64,000 nt of DNA from Psychrobacter sp. BI730 (GTDB lineage: Bacteria; Pseudomonadota; Gammaproteobacteria; Pseudomonadales; Moraxellaceae). Below, one piece after another: positions 39,524 to 50,032 of this stretch (the stretch's first letter is position 1; every line of letters begins with the position of its first letter). The stretch spans positions 1 to 64,000 of the forward strand of contig NZ_JAATTV010000004.1 in NCBI RefSeq assembly GCF_013414195.1. Reading direction: 5' to 3'. Below the pieces are notes generated by a model. That model saw only the letters and a list, made by a program, of their open reading frames with translations. It did not search any database and was not told the DNA's origin. The position numbers and the translations under genes were made by a program.

Positions 39524-40021
39524 ATGGCCAAACCAACGACAGAAACCATTCACCTACCTGATTTTCCAGTAACCATAGTACGCAAACTTGCTGGTAACTT
39601 TATTCATGATGAAATCAATTTAAAAGAAATGGTCGCCAATACCGATAAAGGCCTTATTCTCTATTTTTATCCCAAAGACAATACGCCAGGCTGCACTACA
39701 CAGGCAACAGAGTTTACCTCGCACCTTCATGACTTCGATGAATTGGGCTACGACATTATTGGCGTCTCTCGTGATAGCGTTGAATCTCATGAAAAATTTA
39801 TCGATAAGTATGACTTACAGATTCCACTTATCAGTGACGCTGATGAAAAGCTATGCCAGTATTTTGATGTTATCAAAGAAAAAAATATGTACGGCAAAAT
39901 TACGCTAGGCCTTGTACGTTCGGCATTTGTATTCGATAAAAACAGTGAGCTGACTCATGCACAGCGTAACCTACGTGCCAAAGACTATACCAGTCGTTTA
40001 CTGACTATATTGGCGCCGTAA
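39524..40021 (+). CDS. bcp: Thioredoxin-dependent peroxiredoxin, Bcp/PrxQ type
   Basis: A thiol peroxidase reducing hydroperoxides. YFYPKDNTPGCTTQATEF contains the peroxidatic Cys57. There is no Cys five residues later, so it lacks the alpha2-type resolving cysteine of many PrxQ proteins. A later Cys (KLCQYFDV, about residue 107) is the only candidate. The 165-residue size fits the family. AAGGAT is upstream of the ATG. It is followed by the flavoprotein disulfide reductase 160 bp on, but I cannot show they are one unit. Confidence 0.9.
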   Translation: MAKPTTETIHLPDFPVTIVRKLAGNFIHDEINLKEMVANTDKGLILYFYPKDNTPGCTTQATEFTSHLHDFDELGYDIIGVSRDSVESHEKFIDKYDLQIPLISDADEKLCQYFDVIKEKNMYGKITLGLVRSAFVFDKNSELTHAQRNLRAKDYTSRLLTILAP

Positions 40022-40180
40022 TTATTGGTGCCATAATTATTGGTTCTGTAATTAAGTCAGTATTATTGACGTTATAGTTAAATCAATATTCATCATAAAA
40101 ACGATAAAAACCGAATAAAAAATATAAGCCAAGCATTCAGTCTATTACTGAATACAACCTTGCCCCTATTAGAGAATAAT

Positions 40181-41671
40181 ATGAATAAACAATCTGGCAC
40201 GACCACTGACGATACGCCGAAAGAAGTCACGCGCAAAGTATCTGTCGCTATTATTGGCGCGGGTACCGCAGGTCAAAATGCTTTTCGCCAAGCGAGTAAA
40301 ATCAAAGATGACGTAATCATTATTAATGAAGGATTTTGGACCACGACCTGTATAGCAGTTGGTTGTATGCCTAGTAAGCTGCTAATTGCAGCTGCTGATC
40401 GCGCACATGATGCCAACCATTCTGCTGAATTTGGTATTCATACAACCACGCAAATAGATGGCAAACGAGTCATGGAGCGTGTACGTGACGAACGCAGTCA
40501 TTTTGCAAGCTACATTAAAAAACAAGTAGACAGCTGGCCTGACCATAAAAAAATTGACGGTCGTGCTCGTATTAATGAGCAAGGACTAATCGAGGTCAAT
40601 AATGAGCTGATTGCCGCTGAGCAAATCATTGTCGCTACAGGTAGCTCGCCGTTTATTCCTGATGGATGGGCGGACAAGCTTGGCGATACCATGCTCACGT
40701 CTGACATTGTCTTTGAGCTTGAAGACTTGCCAAAAACGATGGCTGTCGTCGGTGCTGGTGCCATAGGTCTAGAACTTGCGCAAGCGTTCACACGCTTAGG
40801 TGTCGAAGTCACGCTATTGAATCGCGTCAAACAAGTGGCTGGTCTAAAAGATGATGATATCAATAATAAAGCGATCGATTGCTTAGGTCATGAATTAACT
40901 ATGCATCTAGGCAGCGAAATTACCGATGTAGGCACAAAAGCAGGTGAAGGTAACAAAAGTGCGTTTATCAAATATGAAGACAGCGCTGGTGAGTCTCAGC
41001 AATGGCAAGGCGAGTACGTCTTAGTTGCTACTGGTCGTCGCAACAATATTAAGCAGCTAGGTGTCGAAAACTTAGGTGTCGAGCTAGACGATAAAAACCG
41101 TCCAAAAGATTTAAGTAAAAAAACAGGCCAGATTGGTGACTTAAACGTTTATATCGTTGGGGATGCCAATGCTAATATTCCGTTACTGCATGTGGCTAGC
41201 GATGAAGGCTATAGTGCGGGCAGTATGGTCTGCGAAAACACAGAAGCGGCCTATATTCGCCCACCTGCGACGCCGTTTTCTATCGTATTTTGCTCACCGC
41301 AAATCGTCAATGTTGGTATGTCGCTACCAGAGATTCAAAAAGATTCAGAACTCGAATTTGTTATCGGTAGCGTGAGCTTTGATAATCAAGGACGCAGCCG
41401 TGTGATGGGCGTCAATTGCGGATTGCTACATATCTATGGTTGCAAAAAAACAGACAGGATTTTAGGTGCTAGTATGGTCGGTCCTGATGCTGAATATATC
41501 GGTCATATACTTGCTACAGCGATTACCAATGATTTGAGCATCAAAGACATGCTCGACACCCCTTTTTATCATCCAACGATACTAGAGGGGCTACGTACAG
41601 CGTTACGTGATGTGCAGTACAAAATGGAGATACCTTTCCAATCTTTAGACACCCAAAAGGATAATTCTTAA
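40181..41671 (+). CDS. Dihydrolipoamide dehydrogenase-like flavoprotein
   Basis: A class I pyridine nucleotide-disulfide oxidoreductase of 496 residues from ATG 40181 (AGAG upstream). An in-frame TTG at 40160 is less likely. FAD motif GAGTAG is at 26-31. The redox-active pair is C57/C62 in CIAVGCMPSK. The NAD motif is VGAGAIGLELAQAF, and the second FAD motif is VYIVGDAN. The C-terminal dimer-interface FYHPTILEGL carries the His-Glu pair. The family includes lipoamide dehydrogenases and related proteins. No E1/E2 genes are next to it, so it may serve as a general L protein, also for the gcv system, or have another substrate. Confidence 0.85.
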   Translation: MNKQSGTTTDDTPKEVTRKVSVAIIGAGTAGQNAFRQASKIKDDVIIINEGFWTTTCIAVGCMPSKLLIAAADRAHDANHSAEFGIHTTTQIDGKRVMERVRDERSHFASYIKKQVDSWPDHKKIDGRARINEQGLIEVNNELIAAEQIIVATGSSPFIPDGWADKLGDTMLTSDIVFELEDLPKTMAVVGAGAIGLELAQAFTRLGVEVTLLNRVKQVAGLKDDDINNKAIDCLGHELTMHLGSEITDVGTKAGEGNKSAFIKYEDSAGESQQWQGEYVLVATGRRNNIKQLGVENLGVELDDKNRPKDLSKKTGQIGDLNVYIVGDANANIPLLHVASDEGYSAGSMVCENTEAAYIRPPATPFSIVFCSPQIVNVGMSLPEIQKDSELEFVIGSVSFDNQGRSRVMGVNCGLLHIYGCKKTDRILGASMVGPDAEYIGHILATAITNDLSIKDMLDTPFYHPTILEGLRTALRDVQYKMEIPFQSLDTQKDNS

Positions 41672-41819
41672 TCGACCATTTAGCTAACTCCTCAAATCAG
41701 CAATGCCTTTAAATTAATAGTAACTAGTCTTAACCATTACTTTATTTGATTGCTTCGACGACTTGAGGTACTTTATAAATAGATATTTGTTTACAACTTT
41801 TTGTACAAACACATCCTGC

Positions 41820-43016
41820 ATGGACGAAAAAATGCCAATCGCTAGTGTTACCGACTTTTTTGAAGAGATCGTTCGCGACTTACATACTAGCCTATATCTT
41901 GCTCTTGGCGGCTCTATCGATGAAGAGTCACTTAATTGGTCCTCTCAAGCAGTAGAATTGGCGAGCACTGGCATCAAAATCCTAATACTGCTTGCGGTAT
42001 TGGGATTTTTTTATTGGTTGGCCAATTATATCCTTAGACAAAGCCGTGCCAAAATTCGGTTAAATGAGCGCCGCACCAAGATTGTCCGTTCAGTTTTACG
42101 CTATGTCTGGATTGTCGCCAGTCTGATAGCGATTATGAGTCAGATAAACTTTGAACCAGAGACCATCAAAGCCACTGCAAAGGCAAGCACTTGGGCCGGT
42201 ATCTATTATGTACTTTGGGCATCATCAGGACAAATCATTCACAGAGTCCTACAGCACTATGGTCTCAATGCTTCCATAGAGCAGCTCCTCAAAAATATTT
42301 TATCTGTACTACTATTGGTACTCGGGCTTGCCAGCGTCATGGCGCAATTTGGCTTCGACATTGTATCGTTAGTGGCGGGTTTGGGTATTGTTGGTTTGGC
42401 AGTAGGTTTCGCCGCTCAATCGACGCTTGCCAATTTTATCGCTGGTATCACCATTCTGCTTGAGCAGTCTTTTCAAGTCGGTGATTGGATACATATCAAT
42501 GACAATGAAGGGCGCGTAGTACTTATCGCGTTGCGCACCACTCATATCCTCACTCGAGACAACATCACTGTCATTATCCCAAACTCTAACGTTGCCTCAT
42601 CAGAAGTCATTAACCTGACTTCCAAGAACTTTATACGTTTTGATATTCGTGTACGTATCGCGTTCGAAGATGATATTGAGACAGCTCGCAAGGAAATCTT
42701 GCAAGTACTCAGCGATACCGATGCGGTGCTTAATCGTCCTGAGACCTCAGCGACCGTGGCAGAAATTGGCGAGTACGGGGTATTTTTTATCGTACGTTTT
42801 TGGGTCAAACCAGCAGCCGTTGCCCGCATACCCAAAATCAAAGAAGTGCTGCAAGAAGAGATTAAAATTGCATTTGATGCGGCTAATATCTCTACGCCCT
42901 ATCCGCATATGCGATTGCTGATGCCAAAGGATGTTGACTACCCTATTGCAACCAAACCCTTTGCGACCACCACTCAAATCGTCCCAGATGAGTTACCACT
43001 GACGAAGGGTGAATAG
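41820..43016 (+). CDS. MscS-family small-conductance mechanosensitive channel
   Basis: A membrane channel releasing solutes on hypo-osmotic shock. After two or three N-terminal hydrophobic segments, the pore-lining helix region VAGLGIVGLAVGFAAQSTLANFIAGITILLEQ is typical of MscS, followed by the beta domain FQVGDWIHIND and the C-terminal vestibule (about 250-370). The frame opens at TTG 41763. I chose ATG 41820 (398 aa), with ATG 41832 as an alternative. It shows no clear operon link. It differs from E. coli MscS (286 aa) in having a longer N-terminus. Confidence 0.88.
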   Translation: MDEKMPIASVTDFFEEIVRDLHTSLYLALGGSIDEESLNWSSQAVELASTGIKILILLAVLGFFYWLANYILRQSRAKIRLNERRTKIVRSVLRYVWIVASLIAIMSQINFEPETIKATAKASTWAGIYYVLWASSGQIIHRVLQHYGLNASIEQLLKNILSVLLLVLGLASVMAQFGFDIVSLVAGLGIVGLAVGFAAQSTLANFIAGITILLEQSFQVGDWIHINDNEGRVVLIALRTTHILTRDNITVIIPNSNVASSEVINLTSKNFIRFDIRVRIAFEDDIETARKEILQVLSDTDAVLNRPETSATVAEIGEYGVFFIVRFWVKPAAVARIPKIKEVLQEEIKIAFDAANISTPYPHMRLLMPKDVDYPIATKPFATTTQIVPDELPLTKGE

Positions 43017-43166
43017 AGAATTTATTGTCACGTATTTAACTATCACATCTTAAAATCTTAAACACGGCTACTTTGAACCATCCTACTGTGAATTATGGTA
43101 AAATTGCCGGTTACACCGATTATCTTATTATTTGCTTTTTTGTCAATTTAGCCCACAGGTACCCGT

Positions 43167-45473
43167 ATGACCGAACAAACCGCGCCCGCATCTCTAACAG
43201 CAGCTTCACCAGAGTTGTCGCTTGATCTTATTATTACCTGTGCCGATGGGCTTGAGGCACCACTGCAGACTGAGCTAACCAGTTTTGGCATTGACAGCGA
43301 AATCAAAAGTACCGGCCGTCTAGCCGTAACTGGTGGCTTGCGTGAGCTATATACCATCTGCCTATGGTCACGCGTGGCCTCGCGGGTATTGATGCTGATT
43401 AAACGTAAAAACATCAATGCAGAATACGACGTTGCAGAGCAGCTATATGGCTTGGCAAAATCGGTCAATTGGACTGAGCAGTTTAGCCTAGAACAAACCT
43501 TTGCTATTCGTCTGTCTGTCGATAAGCGTGTCGCTGTCAGTCAGCAGTTTGCCATGCTACGTATCAAAGATGCTATTGCCGATACCTTTAACGAAGTTTA
43601 CGACAGCCGCCCTAACGTCGATAGCAAAAACCCAGACTTCTCTGTTTTTGCCACCATTAATGACAAGCAAGCTGAGTTGTATTTAGATTTATCCGGTACC
43701 AGTTTGCATCGCCGTGGTTATCGCGTGGCCATGACAGAAGCACCATTAAAAGAAAACTTGGCAGCTGCCCTACTCTATAGTGCTGGTTGGCACAAGAAAA
43801 ACGAAGCTGGCGACGCACCTTTCTATAATGCGTTAATTGACCCAATGTGTGGCTCTGGAACGTTCCTTATCGAAGCGCTATTGATGCATTGCGACTATGC
43901 CGTGGGTATTGACAAAGCTGCCAATCAATTTGGCTTTTACCAGTGGCAGCATCATGATGAGACGCTATGGCAAGAAATGATCGATGATGCTCAAACACGT
44001 TTCCGCGAAGCATTAGAGATTGCCAATGAGCAGCCTGATACATTGCCACTTATGTTGGGCTTTGATGCTGATAGTGGTGCGATTCTTGCCACAGAAAAAA
44101 ACTTAATTGCCGCAGGTTTACAGGACCTTTTACCGCTACTCGATATTGAACATCGCGCGCTTGACCAACTCAGCAACGTACTTAAGCCATTGGTCAATGA
44201 TGGTCGATTGAGCAATCCTTTGGTCATTACCAACCCACCGTATGGTGAGCGTTTGGGTGATGAAGAAATGATTAAGCCGTTGTACCAAGCGATTGGGCTG
44301 ATATTGCAAGACAGCTTTGCCGGTAGTGGCATTGACCCGATGCTTGGCATATTGGCCTCTCATGTCGAACAAGTAGATATTCTACCGATTAAAGAACCAA
44401 AAACGTTACGCTGTCATAATGGTGCTATCACCGTCTATTTCCGCTACGGAACACTTATTGCTGGGCAAACGGGCAATCTTGTTAGTCGTTTTAAGAAACG
44501 CGAGATTGAAGTAGAAGAGGGTCAAGACTTCATTAACCGTCTGCAAAAAAACCTTGCTAAGCTCAAGAAACTGGCCAAAAAAGACAATGTAAGCAACATT
44601 CGTGTTTACGATGCTGATTTACCTGATTTCAAAGTCGCGATCGACTTGTACGGTGATTACGCGCATGTGCAAGAATATGCGCCGCCAAAGACCATCCCAC
44701 CTGAGACTGCGAAGAAACGTTTTAACTTGGCATTGATGGGTATCCGTGAAGTCTTTGATATTAACCGTGAACAGATCTTTATCAAAACGCGTGCTCGTCA
44801 GTCTGGTAACGATCAGTACAGCAAGCAGAACACCACAGAAAAACGTGGCAAGTTTCATGTTGTACGCGAAGATGGTGCTTACCTTTACGTCAATTTTACA
44901 GATTACTTAGATACTGGTCTGTTTATCGATCACCGTAATATGCGTGCTCGTATCAAGGACAATAGCCGCGGTAAAGCAGTACTTAACCTGTTCGCGTATA
45001 CTTGTACTGCAAGTGTACATGCAGCGCTTGCTGGCGCGAAGAAGGTCACTAGCGTTGATTTGTCACAGAACTATCTAGATTGGGGCAAACAAAACTTTGT
45101 CTTGAACGGTTTGGACGTTAGCCGCAATAAGTACCAGTTCGTTGCTGCCGATATCTTTGAGTGGATAAAAGACAATACCGAACAGTTCGATGTTATCTTT
45201 ATTGATCCACCGACCTTTTCAAACTCTAAGAAGTTTCAAGGTACTTTTGATGTGCAACGTGACCATGCTGCATTAATTAATCGTGCCATGAACCGCCTCA
45301 CCTCTGATGGTGTCTTGTACTTTTCTAACAACTTTACGCGTTTTGAGTTAGATGAGCAGTTGACTCAGCGTTATGAGATCATTGATATCACGCAAAAAAC
45401 CATTGGCTTTGATTTCAATATCAAAAAGCCGATTCATCAAAGCTTTGAGATTCGTCATCGTCAAAGTCTATAA
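43167..45473 (+). CDS. rlmKL: 23S rRNA (guanine-2445-N2)/(guanine-2069-N7) methyltransferase
   Basis: A fused two-domain methyltransferase that modifies 23S rRNA positions 2445 and 2069. The N-terminal THUMP domain (about 15-165) is followed by the RlmL part with DPMCGSGT (about 225) and NPPYGER (about 354). The RlmK part, after residue 480, has LNLFAYTCTASVHAALAGAK and FIDPPTFSNSKK (about 678). The 768-residue length is greater than the 702 of E. coli. The gene stands alone and ends 146 bp before a strong hairpin terminator. Confidence 0.95.
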   Translation: MTEQTAPASLTAASPELSLDLIITCADGLEAPLQTELTSFGIDSEIKSTGRLAVTGGLRELYTICLWSRVASRVLMLIKRKNINAEYDVAEQLYGLAKSVNWTEQFSLEQTFAIRLSVDKRVAVSQQFAMLRIKDAIADTFNEVYDSRPNVDSKNPDFSVFATINDKQAELYLDLSGTSLHRRGYRVAMTEAPLKENLAAALLYSAGWHKKNEAGDAPFYNALIDPMCGSGTFLIEALLMHCDYAVGIDKAANQFGFYQWQHHDETLWQEMIDDAQTRFREALEIANEQPDTLPLMLGFDADSGAILATEKNLIAAGLQDLLPLLDIEHRALDQLSNVLKPLVNDGRLSNPLVITNPPYGERLGDEEMIKPLYQAIGLILQDSFAGSGIDPMLGILASHVEQVDILPIKEPKTLRCHNGAITVYFRYGTLIAGQTGNLVSRFKKREIEVEEGQDFINRLQKNLAKLKKLAKKDNVSNIRVYDADLPDFKVAIDLYGDYAHVQEYAPPKTIPPETAKKRFNLALMGIREVFDINREQIFIKTRARQSGNDQYSKQNTTEKRGKFHVVREDGAYLYVNFTDYLDTGLFIDHRNMRARIKDNSRGKAVLNLFAYTCTASVHAALAGAKKVTSVDLSQNYLDWGKQNFVLNGLDVSRNKYQFVAADIFEWIKDNTEQFDVIFIDPPTFSNSKKFQGTFDVQRDHAALINRAMNRLTSDGVLYFSNNFTRFELDEQLTQRYEIIDITQKTIGFDFNIKKPIHQSFEIRHRQSL

Positions 45474-45616
45474 CTCGAAGTTTTAAATTTACAGTTTAGA
45501 ATCTAAAGTCCGTAAACAGGATTTTGATAAATAAGACTATAGATTTATAAGGGCAATATAAGTACCTAAAACTTCTGTTTTTTGCCGAATGTATATAATG
45601 TATATGAAATATAACA

Positions 45617-45650
45617 ATGGCCCAATCAGCTTTGATTGGGCCATTTTTTG
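45617..45650. terminator. Terminator downstream of rlmKL
   Basis: GGCCCAATCA (45619-45628) and TGATTGGGCC (45633-45642) form a perfect 10-bp stem with a 4-nt loop, followed by ATTTTTTG. It lies 112 bp before the first TerD-family gene. Confidence 0.85.
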
Positions 45651-45761
45651 TTGCTATGATAGAGCGTTACTAGGCGATGGATTTGCGCAGTTATTGCGTA
45701 AGCATCGCCTTTTTTCGATGACCTTATAAAACCACTAACGTCTAATAAAAAGGATAACACC

Positions 45762-46337
45762 ATGGCTTTATCACTTAATAAAGGCGGTAATTTATCGCTA
45801 ACGAAAACCGACCCAAATTTAACCAAACTACTTATTGGTCTTGGTTGGGATGAGCGTGCCACTTCTGGTGCTGAGTTCGACCTTGATGCTAGCGTGTTTT
45901 TGCTAAATGGCGCAGGCAAAGTACGCGGCGATCATGACTTTATCTTTTATAATCAGCTGAAGTCTGACAATGGAGCTGTCGAGCATACTGGTGACAATCG
46001 TACTGGCGAAGGCGACGGTGATGATGAAGTTATCAAAGTAAATCTCACTCAAGTACCTGCAGACGTAGATAAAGTAGTCGTGACAGTGACTATTCATGAC
46101 GCTGCAGCGCGTAGCCAGAACTTTGGTCAAGTCGCAAACGCCTTTATCCGTGTCGTTAATGAAGAAACAGGTACTGAAGTCGTACGTTTTGATCTAGCAG
46201 AAGACTACTCTGTAGAGACAGCGATGGTGTTTGGCGAAGTATATCGTCACAACGGCGAATGGAAATTCCGTGCTGTTGGTCAAGGCTATTCAGGCGGCTT
46301 GCAAGCGATGTGTCAGCAATACGGTGTTGATATCTAA
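45762..46337 (+). CDS. TerD-domain protein (TerE-like)
   Basis: 191 residues, one TerD domain. TerD-family proteins bind Ca2+ and are part of the Ter stress system linked to tellurite, phage and other stress. The key elements are LGWD (27-30), FDLDAS (39-44) and [13 protein letters not shown] (77-89), which supplies the acidic Ca2+ loop. A second block near the end reads [28 protein letters not shown] precedes the ATG. The gene opens the ter locus and precedes the DUF475/TerC-like gene by 227 bp. Confidence 0.95.
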   Translation: MALSLNKGGNLSLTKTDPNLTKLLIGLGWDERATSGAEFDLDASVFLLNGAGKVRGDHDFIFYNQLKSDNGAVEHTGDNRTGEGDGDDEVIKVNLTQVPADVDKVVVTVTIHDAAARSQNFGQVANAFIRVVNEETGTEVVRFDLAEDYSVETAMVFGEVYRHNGEWKFRAVGQGYSGGLQAMCQQYGVDI

Positions 46338-46564
46338 AACCATTATTTACTGGTATTTAGTCTGTTATTAGTCACCGTCATCACGTCCAAAACAGTAAAC
46401 TGCCATCGTTGCAAATAGTCACAATTTTTAATGGCCAAATGACTAGTAATGCTTTACGTTTCGTTTAAAATTATGCATAAAAAGTGGTTAGTAATAACCG
46501 CTTTTTTGCGGTTCATGCCTATACTAGGTAGACCTTAGCTTTACGCAACCATACAGGATGTGTC

Positions 46565-47632
46565 ATGAGACATTTTTATTTAGACTTTATTTTCACCGCA
46601 ATTGCTTTGGCAATAGCAGCATGGTGGGGATATTCACATGGCGGTATGGGTGGCATGATAGCCACTCTTTCTATTACCGCTATTTTGGCCGTCATGGAGA
46701 TTTCATTATCTTTTGATAATGCGGTGGTCAATGCTTCAGTCCTTAAGGGCTGGGACGAATTTTGGAAAAAGATATTTTTAACCGTGGGTATCCTAATCGC
46801 CGTATTCGGTATGCGATTGGTCTTCCCTATTGTCATCGTCGCGGTTACTGCCGACCTTGGTATGATGGAAGTCATCAACTTGGCTTTATATAGCCCTGAA
46901 GAGTATTCAGCAAGACTGATGGCACACCATGCGGAAATCTCAGCATTTGGTGGTATCTTCTTGCTATTGGTATTCTTGAACTTTATTTTTGATGACAAAG
47001 AAGTACATTGGTTTGACTGGCTTGAAAGCCGTTTAGCCAAGCTAGGTAAAGTCGATGCCATGAGCGTATTTGTAGCGCTTATCGTCTTGATGATTGCGGT
47101 ATCGTGGGCTAATGCAGAGCAGTCAAGCGCTGTCCTAATCGCAGGTGTTTGGGGTATCTTGGTTTATCTGGGCGTACAGGTTGTATCAGGTATGCTTGAG
47201 GGCGATCTGGAAGAAGACCTAGAAAACGAAGAAAATGGTTCGGGCGCTGCGGCGACCAGTGCCATTATGAAAGGTGGTATCATTGGTTTCTTATACTTAG
47301 AAGTCCTAGATGCCTCATTCAGTTTCGATGGTGTGATTGGCGCATTTGCAATTACTAATGACGTGATTGTTATCATGTTAGGTCTTGCGATTGGTGCGAT
47401 GTTCGTACGTTCTATGACTATCTTCTTGGTAGACAAAGGCACGCTTGACGAGTTCATCTATCTTGAGCATGGCGCACATTATGCAATCGGCGCATTGGCA
47501 CTGATTATGCTATTGTCAGTGAAGTTCCATGTGCCAGAGATTATCACTGGTCTGATTGGTATTGCCTTTATTGGTTGGGCGCTGCTAGCGTCACTTCAGC
47601 ATCGTAAAGCTGAAAAAGCAAGCCTAAACTAA
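46565..47632 (+). CDS. TerC-related DUF475 integral membrane protein
   Basis: 355 residues with about nine hydrophobic segments. The N-terminal part includes AILAVMEISLSFDNAVVNASVLKG, the TerC-superfamily signature with acidic residues inside a membrane segment. GFLYLEVLDASFSFDGVIGAFAIT repeats this pattern near residue 235, and VHWFDWLESRLAKLG is characteristic of DUF475. TerC-type proteins are proposed metal-ion transporters or membrane anchors for TerD assemblies. AGGA lies upstream of the ATG. A terminator closes the gene. Confidence 0.9.
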   Translation: MRHFYLDFIFTAIALAIAAWWGYSHGGMGGMIATLSITAILAVMEISLSFDNAVVNASVLKGWDEFWKKIFLTVGILIAVFGMRLVFPIVIVAVTADLGMMEVINLALYSPEEYSARLMAHHAEISAFGGIFLLLVFLNFIFDDKEVHWFDWLESRLAKLGKVDAMSVFVALIVLMIAVSWANAEQSSAVLIAGVWGILVYLGVQVVSGMLEGDLEEDLENEENGSGAAATSAIMKGGIIGFLYLEVLDASFSFDGVIGAFAITNDVIVIMLGLAIGAMFVRSMTIFLVDKGTLDEFIYLEHGAHYAIGALALIMLLSVKFHVPEIITGLIGIAFIGWALLASLQHRKAEKASLN

Positions 47633-47674
47633 AGCGTGTTCTCAGTGTAGTCTGTATCTAGTTATACATCTAAG

Positions 47675-47708
47675 CAGGTCATATCATCAGGTATGGCCTG
47701 TTTTTTTT
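47675..47708 (+). terminator. Terminator after the DUF475 gene
   Basis: CAGGTCATA (47675-47683) and TATGGCCTG (47692-47700) pair with one G-U and an 8-nt loop, followed by eight T. Confidence 0.85.
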
Positions 47709-47878
47709 CACATTATTTCGCCATACTGTTAGGTCTTGTGGAAGCCCCAAAATATCGGAATAACCCATAATTAAGACAATCAATGGTTAAAATTACGTTT
47801 GCCCTGTTACTATTACCCTATCTTCAGTTAAAATCCTCATCTTTAAATAACTTGTCGAAATAAGACCCTATAAACGAT

Positions 47879-48799
47879 ATGCAAAAAATTCTTGATGATA
47901 TTGCCGCAGAGATGGCAAGAGAAACTGACCGCGGCAAAGTCGCAGATTATATCCCGCAATTGGCTCATATTGATCCTAATCAGTTCGGTATAGCCGTAGC
48001 GACTCCTGATGGGCATATGTATGCAGCAGGTGATGCCAGCACTCTGTTTTCCATCCAAAGTATCTCTAAGGTATTTACCTTAACCATTGGTCTTGGCAAA
48101 CTAGGCGATACACTTTGGACACACGTCGGACGCGAACCATCTGGCGATCCTTTTAATTCAATTGTGATGCTCGAGCATGAGTCTGGCCGACCGCGCAACC
48201 CATTTATCAATGCTGGTGCCATTGCCGTGGTGGATGCTATTATGATGGGGCATAAACCTAAAGAAACACTGGGTGAAATCCTGCAGTTTGTTCACCTCAT
48301 TGCAGATGATGAGTCAATTCGCTTTGATCATAAAGTAGCGGCTTCTGAGATGGCGCACAAGGACCGAAATGCCTCTCTGGCGCACTTTATGAAATCCTTT
48401 GGTCGTTTAAAACACGATGTGGATAATGTATTGGGTACGTATTTTCATCAGTGCTCAATTGCAATGAACTGTCAACAGCTGGCCAGTGCCGGTCTTTATT
48501 TAGTGTCTAACGGAGTTGATAAGCACTCAGGAGTAAGTGTAATCAATGAAAAACGAGCACGCCGTATTAACTCATTGATGATGATGTGTGGTCATTATGA
48601 TGGTTCTGGCGAATTTGCTTACCGTGTGGGCTTACCAGGCAAAAGTGGTGTTGGTGGCGGTATTTTGACGATAGCACCTGGTAAAGGTTCTATCGCTGTC
48701 TGGTCACCAGGGCTTGATCATGTAGGTAACTCTAAGCTTGGACTAAAAGCACTAGAGCGCTTCGTACAAAAAACTGGCTGGTCGGTTTTTGCAGAATAA
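47879..48799 (+). CDS. glsA: Glutaminase A
   Basis: Hydrolyses glutamine to glutamate and ammonia. It is a serine-dependent glutaminase of 306 residues with FSIQSISK, giving Ser61 and Lys64 (SxxK), and [24 protein letters not shown] and [12 protein letters not shown] later, all family marks. It is a single-domain cytoplasmic enzyme. No good ribosome site precedes the ATG. It lies between the DUF475 gene and terD, bounded by a terminator before and a 454-bp gap after, so it is probably a separate unit. Confidence 0.95.
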   Translation: MQKILDDIAAEMARETDRGKVADYIPQLAHIDPNQFGIAVATPDGHMYAAGDASTLFSIQSISKVFTLTIGLGKLGDTLWTHVGREPSGDPFNSIVMLEHESGRPRNPFINAGAIAVVDAIMMGHKPKETLGEILQFVHLIADDESIRFDHKVAASEMAHKDRNASLAHFMKSFGRLKHDVDNVLGTYFHQCSIAMNCQQLASAGLYLVSNGVDKHSGVSVINEKRARRINSLMMMCGHYDGSGEFAYRVGLPGKSGVGGGILTIAPGKGSIAVWSPGLDHVGNSKLGLKALERFVQKTGWSVFAE

Positions 48800-49253
48800 G
48801 AGATACATGTATATTTATCTAAATAGGTTTTTTATATAATGCCATGCTCTCATACTAGCTGCGAAGCATACCTAAGCCATGAATTAGTTTGTTCTAAGCC
48901 CATATAGTCAGTCGGTGCTTTTTAAAGCGATTGTTTTATCTAAGCTACCTTTGTGCTAAATCCCTTTTGTATGAAACATTACTTTTCATAACAATATCTT
49001 AACGACTATTGCTAAGTTGATTAGAAATTATCAAAGATACAGAAGTATTATGTCCCTTAGTAAGCATATAGTAAGCGCACAAAATACGCCTTGCTTAGTG
49101 AGCAAACGCTTAGTATAGTAAAACCTAATGATATGCAGGGCATAGCGTACAGGTAAGTTTTTATTATTTGCTCTGAGGTATCAGTCACTGCACAACTTTT
49201 AGTTTATTTTTTATCAATCAATCCACTTAACTATTAATCCAAAGGATATTTGT
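48800..49253. other. 454-bp gap upstream of terD
   Basis: No gene recognised. Short similar words GTAAGC (49059 and 49070 area) and GCTTAGT (49094 and 49108 area) occur, possibly chance. The gap should hold the promoter for the terD-AIM24-TerZ-like group. An AAAGGAT site lies at 49241-49247. Confidence 0.4.
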
Positions 49254-49829
49254 ATGGCTATTAGCTTAACAAAAGGCGGCAACGTAAACTTATCAAAAGA
49301 AGCGCCAGGTTTAACTAACATTACAGTCGGTCTAGGCTGGGATCCACGTGCCACTGACGGCCAAGAGTTTGATTTAGATGCAATCGGTTTCTTGATTAAC
49401 GAAGCAGGCAAAGTCCGTAACGACCAAGATTTTATCTTTTTCAATAACCTAAAATCAGACAACGGCGCTGTTGAGCATACTGGTGATAACCGTACTGGCG
49501 AAGGCGATGGCGATGATGAGAAAATCAAAATCAACCTTGCGAGCATCCCAGCTGATGTCAACAAAGTAGCTATCTGTGCCATTATCTATGAAGGCCAAGC
49601 ACGTAACCAAAACTTCGGTCAAGTTGGTGATGCTTACATCCGCGTTGTAAACGACAATGGCGAATCTGAAATCGCTCGTTACGACTTATCAGAAGATGGC
49701 AGCACTGAAACAGCAATGATCTTTGGCGAATTATATCGTCACAGCGGTGATTGGAAATTCCGTGCTGTCGGTCAAGGTTTCAGCGGTGGTCTTGGACCAT
49801 TAGCAGCCTCTTATGGCGTAAATGTGTAA
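49254..49829 (+). CDS. terD: TerD-domain protein (TerD-like)
   Basis: 191 residues, closely similar to the TerE-like gene at 45762 in the same reading pattern: [23 protein letters not shown] (77-89), [20 protein letters not shown]. The acidic loop is the likely Ca2+ site. It probably arose by duplication. AAAGGAT precedes the ATG. It starts a group of three genes with the AIM24 protein and a third TerD paralogue. Assigning the exact letter (TerD versus TerE) is tentative, because the two sequences are alike. Confidence 0.93.
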   Translation: MAISLTKGGNVNLSKEAPGLTNITVGLGWDPRATDGQEFDLDAIGFLINEAGKVRNDQDFIFFNNLKSDNGAVEHTGDNRTGEGDGDDEKIKINLASIPADVNKVAICAIIYEGQARNQNFGQVGDAYIRVVNDNGESEIARYDLSEDGSTETAMIFGELYRHSGDWKFRAVGQGFSGGLGPLAASYGVNV

Positions 49830-50032
49830 CGTTAAAACCAACGTAAACGTTTAGCAAGCCGATTATCATAACCAGATGTCTGGTTATGATCTAATAAGCC
49901 ATCAAGTGTGCCCCTCTAACGCATTTGATGGCTTTAAGTTTAATTGGCTTATCATTAAAATTTATAAAGAAAAAAGCACACGCACACATTAAGAGCATTT
50001 AACAAAGATATTAGAATAAGGATTTGCAAGCC

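Noticed and set aside
46576..47061. 161-codon minus-strand frame opposite the DUF475 gene
   Set aside because: It is antisense to a membrane protein gene with clear family motifs; the frame is a composition effect.
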